Source: Escallonia rubra
Lineage: Eukaryota > Streptophyta > Magnoliopsida > Escalloniales > Escalloniaceae
Direction: 5' to 3'
Assembly (NCBI GenBank): GCA_033065855.1
Contig: JAVXUO010001958.1
Location: forward strand, 248,001-312,000
Length of the DNA: 64,000 bases
A program made the translations under genes and the position numbers. Numbering within the stretch: position 1 is the first letter of the stretch; every line of letters starts with the position of its first letter. This document shows, in pieces, positions 1 to 12,197 of this stretch. The notes beneath the pieces are model-generated. The model saw only the letters and a list, made by a program, of their open reading frames with translations, was not told where the DNA came from and searched no databases.

Positions 1-1530
1 ATATTCTTATTGCAGAATTCCCAGTGACATATCTTGGGTTCCCTTAATAACAACCAAGCTATAGCAGAAAGACTGTGAAGTTTTGGTCACAAAGATGATC
101 TCAAGATGGACTACAAAGCACCTCTCTTATGCAGGGAGAAATCAATTGGCAAGTTCAGTACTCCTAAGTATGCAGGTGTACTGGTGCTCCATCTTTATAC
201 TTCCACTAAAAATCATTAAGCAAATTGAAGTCAAGATAAGAACATTTATATGGCGTGGTAAGGACACAAAATGCATAGGGGCCAAAGTCTCATAGAGTGA
301 CCTGTGTACACCAATAAAAGAAGGAGGACTTGGTTTAAAAAGATTGGGAGAATGAAATAGGGCTTTTTTGGTTAAACACATATGGGATTTGGCAAGGAAA
401 AAAGACTCTCTTTGGGTAAAGTGGTGCCACACCTACATACTTAAAGATAAGCACTTGTGGTCCTTTAAACCACATGTTACTTTATCTTGGACTTGGTGCA
501 AGATTGTAAAATTCATAAGAAAAGTGCAAGAATTTGCAAAGCATGAAATTGGAAATGGTCAAGAGACTTGGTTGTGGTATGATAGATGGATGCCTAAAGG
601 TAGCCTTGTTGAGCAATTTGGAAGCAGAATTATATATGATGCTGGGTTGGGAGCAGGATGTAAAGTGGCTGCAATAATTGAAAATGATCAATGGATCTTA
701 CCAAAAGCTAGAACACCAGCTCTCAGGTTATGGCATGAAGACATGAAGAATATGCCACAACCTCAGGGGGATAGGGATGATAAAATCAAATGGTCTCTTA
801 CAAAAAATGGACAATTTACAGTACAGTCAGCTTGGCAGGCTATGAGGACAAGGAAGGCAACTATAGCATGGTGGAAGATAGTATGGTTTAATGGCATAAT
901 TCCCAAGTGTGATGTTATACTATGGATGCCATGTAAAGATGAACTAAGAACAAAGAGCAAGCTTAAGCAGTGGAATTATCTAACAGATGATGCATGTCCA
1001 TTATGCAATAAGTATAAGAAGGCTATGAATAATCTATTTTGGAACTGTGAGTTCACAAAGGAGATATGGAAGATGGTTTTTGATAAGCTATTGGTAACAG
1101 GCCAATGGCAGTCATGGAACAAAATGATGGAATATGCTATAAGCCATTTTAGAGGAAAAAGCTTCAAGGCAAAGCTGAGAAAACTAAGCCTTGCAGTAAC
1201 TGCATACATGATTTGGGGAGAGATGAATGCTAGAATTTTCAAGCAACAAAACCAACTTGGAAAATATATCTTGAAAATGATCAAATGTTGGATACAGTGG
1301 AGAGTAAAGAGCTTCCGAAAGCAGGTGCCAAACCATAGCATCAACAATGAATTGTGTGTGAAATGCGAAATAGATAGAAGAATCCTATTAGATTGAATGA
1401 TTGTTAGCTTAATTGAGGATGTAAAGATGACTTCTAAGCTGGAATGCCAGACTTAGAGGAGAAATGACCAATAATTGTAAATAAATAGTTTGGGAGAAAT
1501 ACAATGACTTTGACCCAAAAAAAAAAAAGA
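1..1530 (+). pseudogene. LINE (L1-type) ORF2 remnant, 3' part with poly-A
   Basis: This is the 3' part of a non-LTR retrotransposon polyprotein, cut by the window start. Near base 34 one frame reads YLGFPLITTKL, the stretch that follows the reverse-transcriptase core in plant LINEs. Bases 83-295 continue it (HLSYAGRNQLASSVL, then FIWRG). After a stop and a frame change, 368-1396 encodes the zinc-binding reverse-transcriptase tail (zf-RVT): KIKWSLTKNGQFTVQSAW followed by CPLC at about 993-1004. Stops at 293-295 and about 355 break the frame, so it is dead. A run of A at 1518-1528 looks like the element's 3' poly-A tail. The apparent starts in these frames have no meaning. Confidence 0.85.
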
Positions 1531-1531
1531 A

Positions 1532-1760
1532 TTGATTGTGAATTGGCTCGGTGACCATGACTTGCGCTCAAACTGGTCTTGCTCATCCATCGTACCCGAA
1601 GCTAGAGAGAAGCTTAAATTGTTTTCCTGTTGGGCATTTGTGAAAGTTAGTAGATTTGTAAATAGTCCAACCCATAATTTAGCCAAATGGGCTGATGAAA
1701 CAACACTTCTGGCCTGATTCCCCACTCATCCATATCACTCTTCTTGTTTATGGATGAAGA
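1532..1760 (+). pseudogene. RNase H tail of a second, older LINE
   Basis: Just past the poly-A of the preceding LINE, 1532-1717 reads FVKVSRFVNSPTHNLAKWAD. This matches the C-terminal RNase H signature of plant LINEs (…V.R..N..AHNLAKWA). It has no upstream RNase H part in the window. It may be the target that the first LINE inserted into, or a separate 5'-truncated copy. About 60 codons remain. Confidence 0.6.
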
Positions 1761-3027
1761 TAAGAACTAGGGGCACTCCTCTGTTCCTTAACTGTTTTTG
1801 TGGAATGAATTGAATTGACGAGGGAAAAAATAAAATAAAAAAATAGATGCTCTCTACATACTTTTTTATTCTACTAATTCTGCGTATTGTAACTTGTCAC
1901 CAAGTGCCTGCTGATAATCATCATCATGCAAACTTCACAACTTAAAAGTATTTGTAATTAAGGCATAAAATTCACACAGTCACATATCTAAATCGGCTTT
2001 CCAAACTTTTAAGAAGTCACTAAGAACATGGGACTAGTTCAAATGTTCAATTGATGTGAACTAAGGGCAGATCATATCAGATCAGATCGGATGCTTGATG
2101 TTCAAAACAGAACATTGAATCCTAGTAGCCCAGTACCATGCAGCATCATAAGGAGGCAACTTGCTACGTAGTAATGGAGGATTAAGACCAGCAGATGAAG
2201 AGCGTAATTGCTCTACAAAGATTGCAAAACTATTCTCAGAAGTAGTAAGCCAGTTCACCTCAGCTCCACTTTCAGCAAAAAAGCTAAAGTTCTAACTCAA
2301 GATTTGTTACTTTAATACATGGCTAATGCATTTGAAGTTGCCAGTATTCATTGGAATATCAATGCATAATGAGAAGATGCCCAATAATAATCATTCAAGC
2401 AGGCAACAACCACTTAGCAAATTGGCATAAGTCGTGAAAGCTTAGTGCAGACAGAGATAATACTACCGAGAGACAACTTAACACTTACATATAGGCGAAA
2501 CCAAGCTACATGTTAAGATGAGTCAGAGTAATATGTTACGCACTATAACTACCCTTCCAATACAGAAAAAGCTTTTTCCTCTTGATTGGAATATGGAATC
2601 GAAAACCAGTACATCTCCGTCTTCCATTAACACAAGTGGAAAAGGAGAGGCATTGCCCTTATCCTCAGTAGAAAACAACCATTTCAAAATTGCTCTTTGA
2701 GATTGAAACTGCAGAGCTGGCCTAGTTTAGGTGAAATCCTATTTTTTTTGCAAATATTTTGTGGTATCTTAAATTAAATTTCAAACACCATGCCCATGCC
2801 TGTCCTCTAATAGCCAAAATTCTATGCCTGTAATAGTTGCGAGTCCTCTAATATTTTGTGGTATCTTAAATTAAATTAAATCACATATTCATGACAGCAC
2901 TCAGCGTTGCTTCGAATAACAGAAATCACCAAAAATGGCTCATCTACCATACCCAAATGCTAACACCATTTATGCCCCTGCAATGAATTGTACAAAGTCC
3001 AGCAGCAGCCCTCTTTCTGCCCGACAC
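1761..3027. other. Intergenic, no gene recognised
   Basis: AT-rich DNA with scattered short frames and no recognisable protein. The only structure I can support is the 28-bp direct repeat listed separately. Confidence 0.5.
2753..2877. repeat. 28-bp direct repeat, 97 bp apart
   Basis: An identical 28-base stretch beginning AATATTTTGTGGTATC lies at 2753-2780 and 2850-2877. Spacing exceeds unit length, so it is a local duplication rather than a tandem array. Confidence 0.8.
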
Positions 3028-3035
3028 ACTATGGC

Positions 3036-3928
3036 CTATGTTACATGGACTCGGTGTCGGTGTCCAGATCGGGTACGTGTCCGAGTGTCGAACTCGCCTA
3101 TTTTCGAAATTCTAGGATACGTGGACACCGTCCAAAAGTTGGACACGGGTACGGGGACACGTCATACATAATATATATTACATTTATATTCCTACTACAG
3201 TGCACTACTAAACACCATATATAAGTATATAACTAATTACTATAGTATACATAAATATGCTGAATAGAATGCTAGGGATGTAAGGTAGAGAATCAAGATA
3301 TGTGTTAAATTGGATTATTGGAGAGGGTCGGCAAAAAAGTAACTCTTGAGTTGTCATTAAAATTTATGAATTTAAAAATTGAGCTGCCATTGTCAAAAAG
3401 TAACATATTTTAGATTTTTAACATAGTTGGAGATATTGTACAGTTAGAAGGCTGAAAGAACATTTAAGAGGCCATGCTTTACATCCCATCTCAGGGATGT
3501 GTGGTACAACAATACTAGGCTTGTGGCAGATGAGACAGCAAAAAGGCAAAAAAAAAGGTTATGGCTGATTGAAAACCCCTCTTCAGTTGTCATTTCAACT
3601 TGCAAGAGTGCAAGACAAGTTTGTGCGTCTCTCGAGGTGAAGTTATAGAGAAATCCTTCTCTTTCCCTTGTGCTGTTGCTCCTCCTCTTCCCTCATCTTC
3701 TGCTTCTCCTTCTCTTCTTCTTTCTTCTGCAGATTCATTTTTTCCTTCTTCATTTCATCCGGATTAAAAGTTGCTCAAAAATCTTCTTCATCCTCTAAGT
3801 AGCCACAGAGACATGAGCCGTGTCCGATCTTAATCCAAAGGGTCCGGTACGGATCCCGTACCCGTGTCAGGGTCGTGTCGTTTGGACACCGCCCCTTCAC
3901 CCCAAAGTGAAGGGTCCATGTAACATAG
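3036..3928. mobile_element. Non-autonomous hAT-like DNA transposon, 893 bp
   Basis: Both ends carry the perfect 15-bp inverted repeat CTATGTTACATGGAC (3036-3050; complement at 3914-3928). It is flanked by a perfect 8-bp direct repeat ACTATGGC (3028-3035 and 3929-3936). An 8-bp target duplication is the hAT hallmark. Subterminal DNA at both ends is rich in GTGTCC/GGACAC and GTACCCG motifs in both orientations (about 3051-3165 and 3826-3895), as expected of transposase-binding repeats. No transposase is encoded, so it would need one in trans. The outermost TIR bases differ from the usual CAGGG/TAGGG of hATs, so the family is less certain than the boundaries. Confidence 0.85.
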
Positions 3929-4372
3929 ACTATGGCATATACTGGGCAGCTCTCTATCTTTGACTCCTGGTTTAACTCCCGTCCAAAAATTTTAGTTGCT
4001 TTGACATTTCAACCAATTTTTTGAACGTAACTGCATAACTTTAATAATTCTTCAAACACAATTACCAGAAAGAAAAGCGTTTTCAATTGCTTCTAAGTAT
4101 TGTTTAAAATTCCTAACATACCACTTGGTTGGAATTCCTCACAAAAGTTTTTGGAAGGTTTTTTAGTAATAACTAACCCACCTTGATTTGATAAGATCAA
4201 GAGAAGATTGACTGACTGTTTGAGTTTCAGCATGATCATCAAACTCTTTCAGGTTCTAGGCATCTAATAAGTACATTGAACTATGATGGATGCACCATAA
4301 ATGTCTGAGATGCTTCGGTGCTAGTGTCAAACAAAGATGGCCACGTACACCAGAGAAACTGCTGCCTGCCTG

Positions 4373-4380
4373 TATAAATA
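4373..4380 (+). promoter_or_regulatory. TATA box of the small Lys-rich gene
   Basis: TATAAATA lies 108 bp upstream of the ATG at 4481. A pyrimidine-rich leader (CTCCTTTCTGTTTTCTCCC) follows, typical of a plant core promoter and 5' UTR. Confidence 0.55.
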
Positions 4381-4480
4381 GTTTTACACTCCTTTCTGTT
4401 TTCTCCCTATCTTCTGCAACACTTTCTTTCTTACTGAAGTATCCAAAATTGTTACTGCAAGTTTGAAGAAGAAAAGAGAG

Positions 4481-4738
4481 ATGGAAAGGAAAAGTTGCTG
4501 CTGCTCAGGAAGGAGCTATGCTTCAACTCCATGTGTCACAACCCCCAAAAAGGAGCCAACGGCCACCCCGAAAAAGGAAGAGGATGTGAAACCACAGGTG
4601 ATGAAGGAGCCAACGGCCACTCCGAAAAAGGAAAAGGATGTGAAACCACAGGTGACGAAGAATGAAGCTATTCAGGCTGCCGGTGTGGTGAAAGCTGTCA
4701 AGGTGAAATATACTGTCAAGGAAGAGGAACTTGTTTAA
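4481..4738 (+). CDS. Small lysine-rich repeat protein, function unknown (85 aa)
   Basis: An 85-codon frame starts at the first ATG (4481) downstream of a convincing TATA box and leader. The same frame stays open to 4463 but has no earlier ATG. The N-terminus is Cys/Ser-rich (SCCCSGRSY). The middle is two near-identical 18-residue units, KEPTATPKKEEDVKPQVM and KEPTATPKKEKDVKPQVT, encoded by a 54-bp tandem duplication (4550-4603, 4604-4657). The tail is Lys/Val-rich and ends in EEELV. No signal peptide, membrane segment or known domain is visible. The highly charged, Pro/Thr-containing repeat predicts a disordered protein. It could be a lineage-specific expressed gene or a fortuitous frame. The promoter context and codon-preserving repeat favour a real gene. 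Confidence 0.5.
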   Translation: MERKSCCCSGRSYASTPCVTTPKKEPTATPKKEEDVKPQVMKEPTATPKKEKDVKPQVTKNEAIQAAGVVKAVKVKYTVKEEELV

Positions 4739-6057
4739 GTCAATGTTGGTTGCGGGGGTGGTCCTTCTTACAATTAGCAGATGCAAAATGAGTATGGGGC
4801 ACATGGTATTTCGTTCTGGATTTACCATTAGTGTGCAGCTAATGGGTTTGGAGTAAGACTATAGGGGCTGTTTGATAAATCAATAAAAGGTCCCTGTTAT
4901 TTGATATCTAATCTTCTCTACTTTTTGGAATTCCATGTTATAGACTAGTAACTACTAATCTGTTACTCAATACACTCTTCCTTCATCTGTATAGCAGCAT
5001 CAGAAACCGACGGTAATAGGACTTTATTTCCTTTAGTGCAATCCGCAAAACAAAGCAAGCAATAGGAGCATGTGAAACGGCCGAAGAAAAAGAAAAAAAA
5101 ATGAAGCAATTCTAGTTTCAGGTTTGGTGATATTAGTAAGATGAACCGGTTAGCGTTCCATGGCGAGAAGTCTGTTTTCAAATGATTGTTTAGCCATTGG
5201 CAGATAGATGGTCAGCTTAGTCAGTCATATATGTTGCAGGTTGCAGCATAAGCATTAGAGGCTGATTTCTCCGTTTCCATCTATTTTAAAGTAGGAAGAA
5301 AGGAAACCATAACCACACCAAATAATAAAACCGTGAACTGAAGTTTATAAAGAAGGTACTACCACATTGAGGTATGGTATTAGGTCCTAAAGATTCAAGA
5401 AAAATCATTCAAATTGCACCAACATGAGATGTTTTAATGGAGCTTAGCTTAACTGTTCGGCTTGAATTATGGGAAGATAAAAAAATTCCACAAAAGAAGT
5501 TGAAGATTGTTATGGAGTTCGACATGCCTATAGTAAGGCTGCAAGACCTTAGATGACCTCTCTTCTCGCAAGCCTATTGCAGGAGCAATCGTATTAATGA
5601 CTGTAGGATCACCGAGTAATGCCGTTTCACTGACCAACATGAGCATTAGAGTAGGGCGAGCTGGTATAATTGTGCAGTCACCCCATGGATACGAAGATTG
5701 GTGTACTTTCTTATTTTCTTTGGTCAGCTGCTTGCTTCAATGGCGGTGGAGCCAGAAATGTTTAAGTGTTGTGGACACTAGAACTCTTTTTATAATTCAA
5801 CGGTAGGGATATGCCTAAACTCATGCGCTAAAATGTTTCTCCATGACTGCCAAAAGTTAATATGATGCCGCTGCAAAAAAAACACGTTAACACTGTTGGA
5901 CAAATTCCCTAACAGCTTAAACATTTCTCCGTTTATTAGTGCAACTTGGTGGTTGCGCACCTTCGTTTATATCTCATTGATTTGTTTCACCAAGTACAAT
6001 CGATTATTTGGACGTGCCAGAGAAAGCATCACAACTTTACACATATAAAAGTGGATA
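4739..6057. other. Intergenic, no gene recognised
   Basis: The first 150 bases probably include the 3' UTR of the upstream small gene (AATAAA at about 4881). The rest is AT-rich with only short unconvincing frames. Confidence 0.4.
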
Positions 6058-6218
6058 CATCTGTCCAACGCATCACAACTTTGCACATATAAGAGTGGGT
6101 TTTTGCAAAGGGACAGGTGGGGTGGTGCACCGTGCTGCATCTGTCCAACGCATCACAACTACACACATAAGAGTGGGTTTTTGCAAAGGGACAGGTGGGT
6201 GCGAGGTGCACCGCGCTG
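6058..6218. repeat. 80-bp tandem duplication
   Basis: Two adjacent copies (6058-6137 and 6138-6218) share CATCTGTCCAACGCATCACA and GAGTGGGTTTTTGCAAAGGG, then a GGTGCACCG segment. A partial third copy precedes them at about 6025-6057. No coding meaning is apparent. Confidence 0.85.
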
Positions 6219-7596
6219 CGTCTGCCCTGGCTTGTTCATTTAACTGGAAAAACACAGTACAAGGAAAAGGGAGAAACTCCTGAACCAAAAACCGAAGGCC
6301 ATCAGCACAACAAGAACAAGAAGCAAGAGGCTACTTAAGTTTGGTCAAATTCTCGCAGGACATTGGACTAGCTCAGCAATTTAAGTCTATAACAGATTTA
6401 AGTTGGTGGTAGGGCATCTGCAAGGAAGTTGACCTTAAGGAGTTCTATTTTGCTGGGTTGCGTGAGAAGGCCAACGCGTGCCGCGAGTCCTGGTGGCACG
6501 GGCCAGACTTGAAGCTATCTTCAGTTTAAGGTCCACTGGCATGGGGTAGACGTTGAAAGGCAGATTATTTCCTGAGTCCATGGAGCATCATGTATACATG
6601 TCATTCATTGCTGTTCTTGTGCTTCTCACCTTCACTGCCTCGCAGACTTGCGATTTGTCGTAATGGAAAGCTGATACCGGCTTCTGGTGACTCTTGCTGT
6701 TTTTTGTTTACACCATTAGTAGTACTTCAACTTAAAACATGTCCAGTCTTCACATGTTAATGTTGAGACCAAGGTTATGTCTGCAGCGATTTCTTGTTCA
6801 ACATTTGCAATCTTATCAACAGACTACAATCCTCTTTCCTTCTTTCTTCTTCATCAGCGAATATGAAAAAAGTTGACTGTTGCGACATGAAAGATTTCTC
6901 TGAATTTGACTTCGATAGTTAGCTCCACAGTTTGCATTGCAGGAACTTCTGACGAAGGCCTTGGATTGTATCCTAGCTCCATATGGAATAGGACTAATCG
7001 AGGTGTTCACCAGTACTTGGGGCTTTAAACGCATCAAAATTTCGCTTTTACATCAGGACACCACTTTTTAGGATGGCAGCTGTACCCTGTTTCGGAGGTG
7101 TTGGGAATGGTGGGAGGTGATTGGGAGGAGACAGGGCACTTACAGTAACTTCTGGTGTGGTGGCACAGCCACCATCAGCCATCCTTGAACAAGGTAAAGA
7201 ACTGATAACCTTGCTTCCCCTCTTTACACTAAACAAACTGCAAAAAATTTCAGATATACCTGACAACGTCGACATGCTGACAGAAGCAGATCATTCAGCC
7301 AAAAAAAAAGTTCCGCAGAAGGAGACTCACAGAAATGGCTAATAATGTTCTTCACATGGAGAGACTTGTTTTTATTTCAACTTCAACTAAATTCTACATA
7401 CTACCAAGGATTCATTCAATATTTAGCTCTACATCGTATTGTAAAGATTGGATCCGATTGGATTGTTTTGTCATTTCACCGAAAACTTGGAACAAGAGAA
7501 TCACATAAAACAGTGGTTTCAGACAGACAACACGTCCAACTCAAGTCCAGTACGAAATGCCACACTTTAAACATGAAACGGGATATCGTATCCCTT
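6219..7596. other. Intergenic plus SAR1 3' flank
   Basis: Nothing recognisable as protein. The right part (about 7350-7596) should hold the 3' UTR of the minus-strand SAR1 gene. A frame at 7121-7342 is open but resembles nothing I know. Confidence 0.4.
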
Positions 7597-10265
7597 CTAC
7601 TTGATGTATTGAGACATCCACTTGAAGCCCTCACCATAGCCCATTTTGCGTACGATACTGCACATGAATACCTCAAGCGGGCGTACACCTGAATCTGCCA
7701 GGTTTACCTTCCCCTTGCCAGTGGTTAGGCCAGTCAGGCCCATGCTATAACGCAACTCATCTTCTGAGGCTGCATACGGGATGTCAATCTTGTTCCCCAA
7801 AATCAGAAAAGGAACATTTGCCAAAGATTCGTCCGAAAGGAGAGCGTCCAGCTCTTTCTTCGACTCTGCAAACCTTTCCTTGTCATAGGCATCCACCAGA
7901 TAAACAACTGCATCCACCTTTACACCCAAAAACCACATGTTAGTATATATTAGTGATACTAACAATAAAGATGGAAGCACATATTACTGATACTAACAGT
8001 GAAACGGGTAAAGGGTTCATACATATATGGTGCCAATGAAGCTACAGATGAGAGAGCAATTCTTCCTCGTGGCTACGAGGTTAACATTCTACATCCTTGA
8101 TTTAGGTACAAGACTGGCCGTTCGGTTGCATTTGCAACAGACATCGGAATCATGTCGCATCTGCAACTCAACAGATTGCCTTTACCTTCCCTTTTTTCAT
8201 TTTGTAATGCAAACGCTGGACTCGAACAAAATTCCTTAAGGCTAAAGAAGTAGGACCTTAGGTGGCATCCTAGCAATTGTGAGCTTAAAAAACTTGCTTA
8301 AGATGGCTTTAAATACTATTTCGTGAAAAGGTCTTGTTAAAAGCGTAAACCCTTGAGATAATAAAGCACTTGCAGTCTAGAATACAGAAGTTCACTTTTG
8401 AAATCTATCAGATCATTTCCACCATCACATAATACCACATGTTTTCTTGTCAGATTCAAGAAAATATTTAGTTATTTATCACCCCGCATTTCTTTTATAT
8501 AATGCTATTCAAGTGGAACCATTACAATCAACAACTTGTGCGTGTTAGTTCAACACTCTTTAAGTAACAAGAGTGTACTCCCTCCATTTCATTGAATTTG
8601 CCCCCAGTTCTTTCTTATGATGTTTTAAAGTTGTCACTTCTCCAAAAATAGGTCATAAAATAACATACGTTTACACATTTGAATTTCAACACAATGGGAC
8701 ATCCTGAGTACCCCTGATTTTCACAAGAACGACCACCACCACCAACATAGGGCAGTATGGCGCCCTCTGGCCTCCAGACTCCCCACCGATTTTGTCTTCG
8801 TCACAGTCCACTCAGCGCCACCTCATTTCCCAAACAATCCACCTATTTCTCCACATTGTTGTCAATACATCTGCTCCTTCTACGATGCCAGCCGCTGTAC
8901 AACGAGCCTACTGCTCACCAAAATCATATATGGAAATGATGGAGCAGAGTTGTCGAGCTTATTTTCCCCTCAAAAAGTTCAATGTAAATTATCTAACGGG
9001 TACAAGAGTATTTTTTGAAAAGGACTAGTTAAGGTTGACTTTCAAACAGGGATAGATTGTAGCAGTATTTAGACCATTCTTACTAATTAAGAACTGAAAA
9101 GCAAGGTAGATATGGCTAAAAAAGAGGCTCTTCCAGCCAGTCACTTTGCAAGCATATGGTATTTAAGACATTAAACTTCTTCACGAGAAGAGAGGTTGTC
9201 TGGCGAGATACTATTAGAACACCTCCTGGGAAGCGAAAGGTGCTATCAGCGAACTCCCCTTTTTAATGTTGGCCTCCCATGAATCAAATAAACACAAAAA
9301 CGTTTATCTGGGATTATGAAGGCACAAAACGCCCTGACAATAAGCAACTAACTCCTTTGTCAAAAAACACCCTGAAAGTCATTTATTCATGCGGTAAGCG
9401 AATTGAATTCATATGAGAAACCATCCAGTCATAAAACATAACAAACGCAGTCAGAGCAGCTACTGTTGAAATCCTCAACAACCAACAGAGCAAAAGTGGC
9501 ATCACTGAAAAACCAACTACATGTGACAATTCAAACCAACAGAATGCGTGCAGTAAAAAAAATGACGAGAGATCAACATAGTAAATCGTATGGATAAAAA
9601 ACGCATGTGTATATACCTTGGCATAATAATCTTTCCAAACTCTACGAGCAATCTGATGGCCTCCCAAATCAAAAGCCTTGAACTTGATCTTCCCAATACT
9701 CAGCTCCTCAGACGTCGGATACTGAGTTGGCTGGTGCTGAACCAATCTCTGCCCAAAATTCCAACACATTTAACTCTTTGCCGAAAGAAACAAAACTGAC
9801 CCAATTAACAACAATCCAACTATCAAGTTAATCAAATATATTTTCATCACTACTCTCTTAGCTTTAACTATAACCAATTTCAGTGCACAATCTAACTATA
9901 CAGGAATGCAAAAAGTAATTTTCACGGCACGATTCAAATTCTTACCGTATGTATGACAAATAATCATGTACAGCTTAGCATATGCCATAATCCACCCAAA
10001 TAAGAATATACAGGATACAACCCATTACTTTTTTTGTTTCTCATTTCTAAATTCCAGAAAAAACAGAAACTCATAAGGAATTACAAATCTAACAAGAGGC
10101 ATGTTTATTCAAAAAAAATCAGCGAAATGAACGAACCTCGTCTTTCAACATATGAAGCAGCGTCGTTTTGCCGGCATTATCGAGGCCCAAGAACAAGATC
10201 TTAGCCTCCTTCTGCCACAGGCCAAGAGATGCCAAAACCCCATAAAACCAGTCCAGCAAAAACAT
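7597..10265 (-). CDS. SAR1: SAR1 small GTPase, COPII coat initiator (193 aa)
   Basis: SAR1 is the GTPase that, when GTP-bound, inserts an N-terminal helix in the ER membrane and recruits Sec23/24 for ER-to-Golgi vesicles. Three coding exons on the minus strand: 10265-10137, 9748-9617 and 7917-7597 (43 + 44 + 106 codons), all with GT/AG borders in phase 0. The introns are 388 and 1,699 bp. The 193-residue total equals the family norm. Visible motifs: hydrophobic N-terminus [18 protein letters not shown]-loop GLDNAGKT (27-34, with T34); switch II DLGGH (70-74, with H74); NKID (129-132). The residues known to be critical in plant Sar1 (T34, H74, N129) sit at exactly these numbers. No frameshift or stop. 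Intron 2 holds a degenerate Stowaway-like MITE. Which SAR1 paralogue this is cannot be told. Confidence 0.96.
8578..8708. mobile_element. Degenerate Stowaway-like MITE in SAR1 intron 2
   Basis: The left end reads CTCCCTCCATTTCATTGAAT, close to the Stowaway/mariner terminus CTCCCTCCGTCCCA. The right end (AATGGGACATCCTGAGTA) is a weak inverted match. TA dinucleotides flank both ends (8576-8577, 8709-8710), as for TA target duplications. The match between ends is imperfect. Confidence 0.5.
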
Positions 10266-11280
10266 GATTTCACGCAATCAGTCAATTGAATCTACCTCCG
10301 ATCCCCAAAAAAACAACAAAATCGATCGATCTACAAACACCAAGCCCTGGTTTAAGATTTATAGACAATAAGAGAGTCTTAATAGCGCAACCCTAGAGAG
10401 AGAAAGTGATATCTCGCGCATCAAATTTTAACTTTAGTGTTGGGCTTTGATATCTGCATTTACTCATTTATCGAAGTCACTTTGTGTGTTGCGTTGTGTG
10501 GTAGCTGCTAACCGATGACTGGCTGAACCGGTTGATGATGGGGCAGTTTCTTCGGGTGTTACCTGGTTTCCCGGTTTGGACCAATGGGAGTTTGAGAAAA
10601 TTAATTATGGTGTCACCTGGTGAAGATCAACCGTTGGATGAATAAAGTGCGGCCTGGATTTCGTATACATTTTGCGGGGATTTTGTGGGGCAGAATTTTT
10701 GGCAGCCCCCCACGTGTACAATCACACCTCGTGGCACCGCTATAATTTTGGACTTTAAACTGTCCAAATCTTTTGTCCAAATAACTTTATTATTTGTTTG
10801 ATTTGATCGTGACGCGTAGTACTAGTTTTTTTGTCCACATACTTTACTTGTCAATAGTATCTTTACATTTATTTATCAACCACGATTTCGAATTGTAAAA
10901 GTGTAGTTTTAAAACATATTTTTTGATAAAGTATGATTTTAAACCACAATTGCTCTATTTATGTAATGTTTAATAATTTTATTTAAGAACGTGATTTGAA
11001 ACCATGATCTGTCACATTTGATTTAAACCAAGTTTTTCAAAACTCCCATACATTAAAAAATGAGTTTCAGAATACACCATATAAGTAATATTTAGGCCAA
11101 AGACTCAGAATCGTTTAAAAAACTAATTTGAACAAATTTAGCTTTAATAGATTTTTTTAGAGATGTTGATTCATGCATTTTTGAAGTTCTGAATTCCTGT
11201 TCATTAAAACATTTATAGTCCGATAAATCATATGTAATAATTTTAAATAGCAAGTGAAGTTACACAGCTTAGCATTGCTT
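10266..11280. other. SAR1 upstream region and AT-rich intergenic DNA
   Basis: About 10266-10450 should contain the 5' UTR and promoter of the minus-strand SAR1 gene. Beyond that the DNA is AT-rich and I see no gene. Confidence 0.4.
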
Positions 11281-12185
11281 CTGATGGAGATTTCTTGGTA
11301 CATTCCGTATACTTGGTAAAGGCGTTGCAAGATTGAAGAGGCGATTCTTCGTTAGGTCAAGGTCCTATAGGTACACATTCCACCACGGGAATGTGGCGAA
11401 AACTTTGGAAATTACCATTCCTAACAAAGATTGTCACCTTTCTGTGACAATTTTTGGATAATCGACTGCTATTATGGAATATTTTTAATTCGTAGACATT
11501 GTCTACTCCTAGAGGCTTGCCCTTTATGTTTGGTGTGCTCGGAATCGAATGACCATCTGTTTGTACAATGTCTAGAAGTTCGACCGATATGGTTTGGTTT
11601 GCCGATTGGAATCACTTTTCGGGGCATACTGCAATTAAGAGGTTCTAATTTAATAAGACATTGGTTGACCATGCCACTATACTAGACATGACAATCTGTT
11701 GCGGTTTTTTTGTTGTTGTGGATTACAGTTATATTATGGTCTATTTGGAAGGGTAGGAATGATGCCATCTTTCAGGGCACTTACTTTTCACCTTTAGGCA
11801 TTCTATATCAAAAAATTGGGGAATTAGTTCATGATATTTCGTGCACACCTAGGTTTGCTAACGTTTATGCTAAGCGTCACGTAGGCAATCTATTACGAAG
11901 TCAAGACGACCGTATGCATTGCATCTTCAAAGTCATTGCATAGGTGACTCAATGCCGCCAAGGATCTATTGTTATGTCACTGCAATGTTCAGTGGAGCAA
12001 CACAACAATCAATATTTGCAGCATTTGCCTATACATGATACACATGTTCTACTTGGATCGTTCATACGATCTCTTTATGCTTTTGATATCATCTCCATAT
12101 ATGCTTTAACTATTTTACTAACTTGCCTCTTATCTCATAATGTCTTACATTTACATTGTTGTTTGCCTAATCTTCGCATGTTACC
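11281..12185 (+). pseudogene. LINE ORF2 remnant, left half, split by a MULE
   Basis: Bases 11431-11685 encode the zf-RVT tail (CPLCLVCSESNDHLFVQC, then RPIWFG). Bases 11710-11943 continue with ILWSIWKGRNDAIFQG, the segment between zf-RVT and RNase H in L1-type plant LINEs. The wording is close to the LINE at 50580-50830 in this window. Stops separate the pieces. The RNase H end reappears at 20015-20164, beyond the Mutator-like element, so one old LINE was split by that insertion. Confidence 0.7.
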
Positions 12186-12197
12186 TTAGTTGACAAG

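Noticed and set aside
5597-5806. 69-codon frame
   Set aside because: No recognisable domain, no promoter context, and average composition for random AT-rich DNA.
6008-6288. Overlapping frames on both strands with repeated THSYVC/HIRVGFCKGTGG
   Set aside because: Translation of the 80-bp tandem duplication. No promoter or family match.
7121-7342. 73-codon frame downstream of SAR1 (and its antisense)
   Set aside because: Open but unrecognised. No splice or promoter evidence to support a gene.
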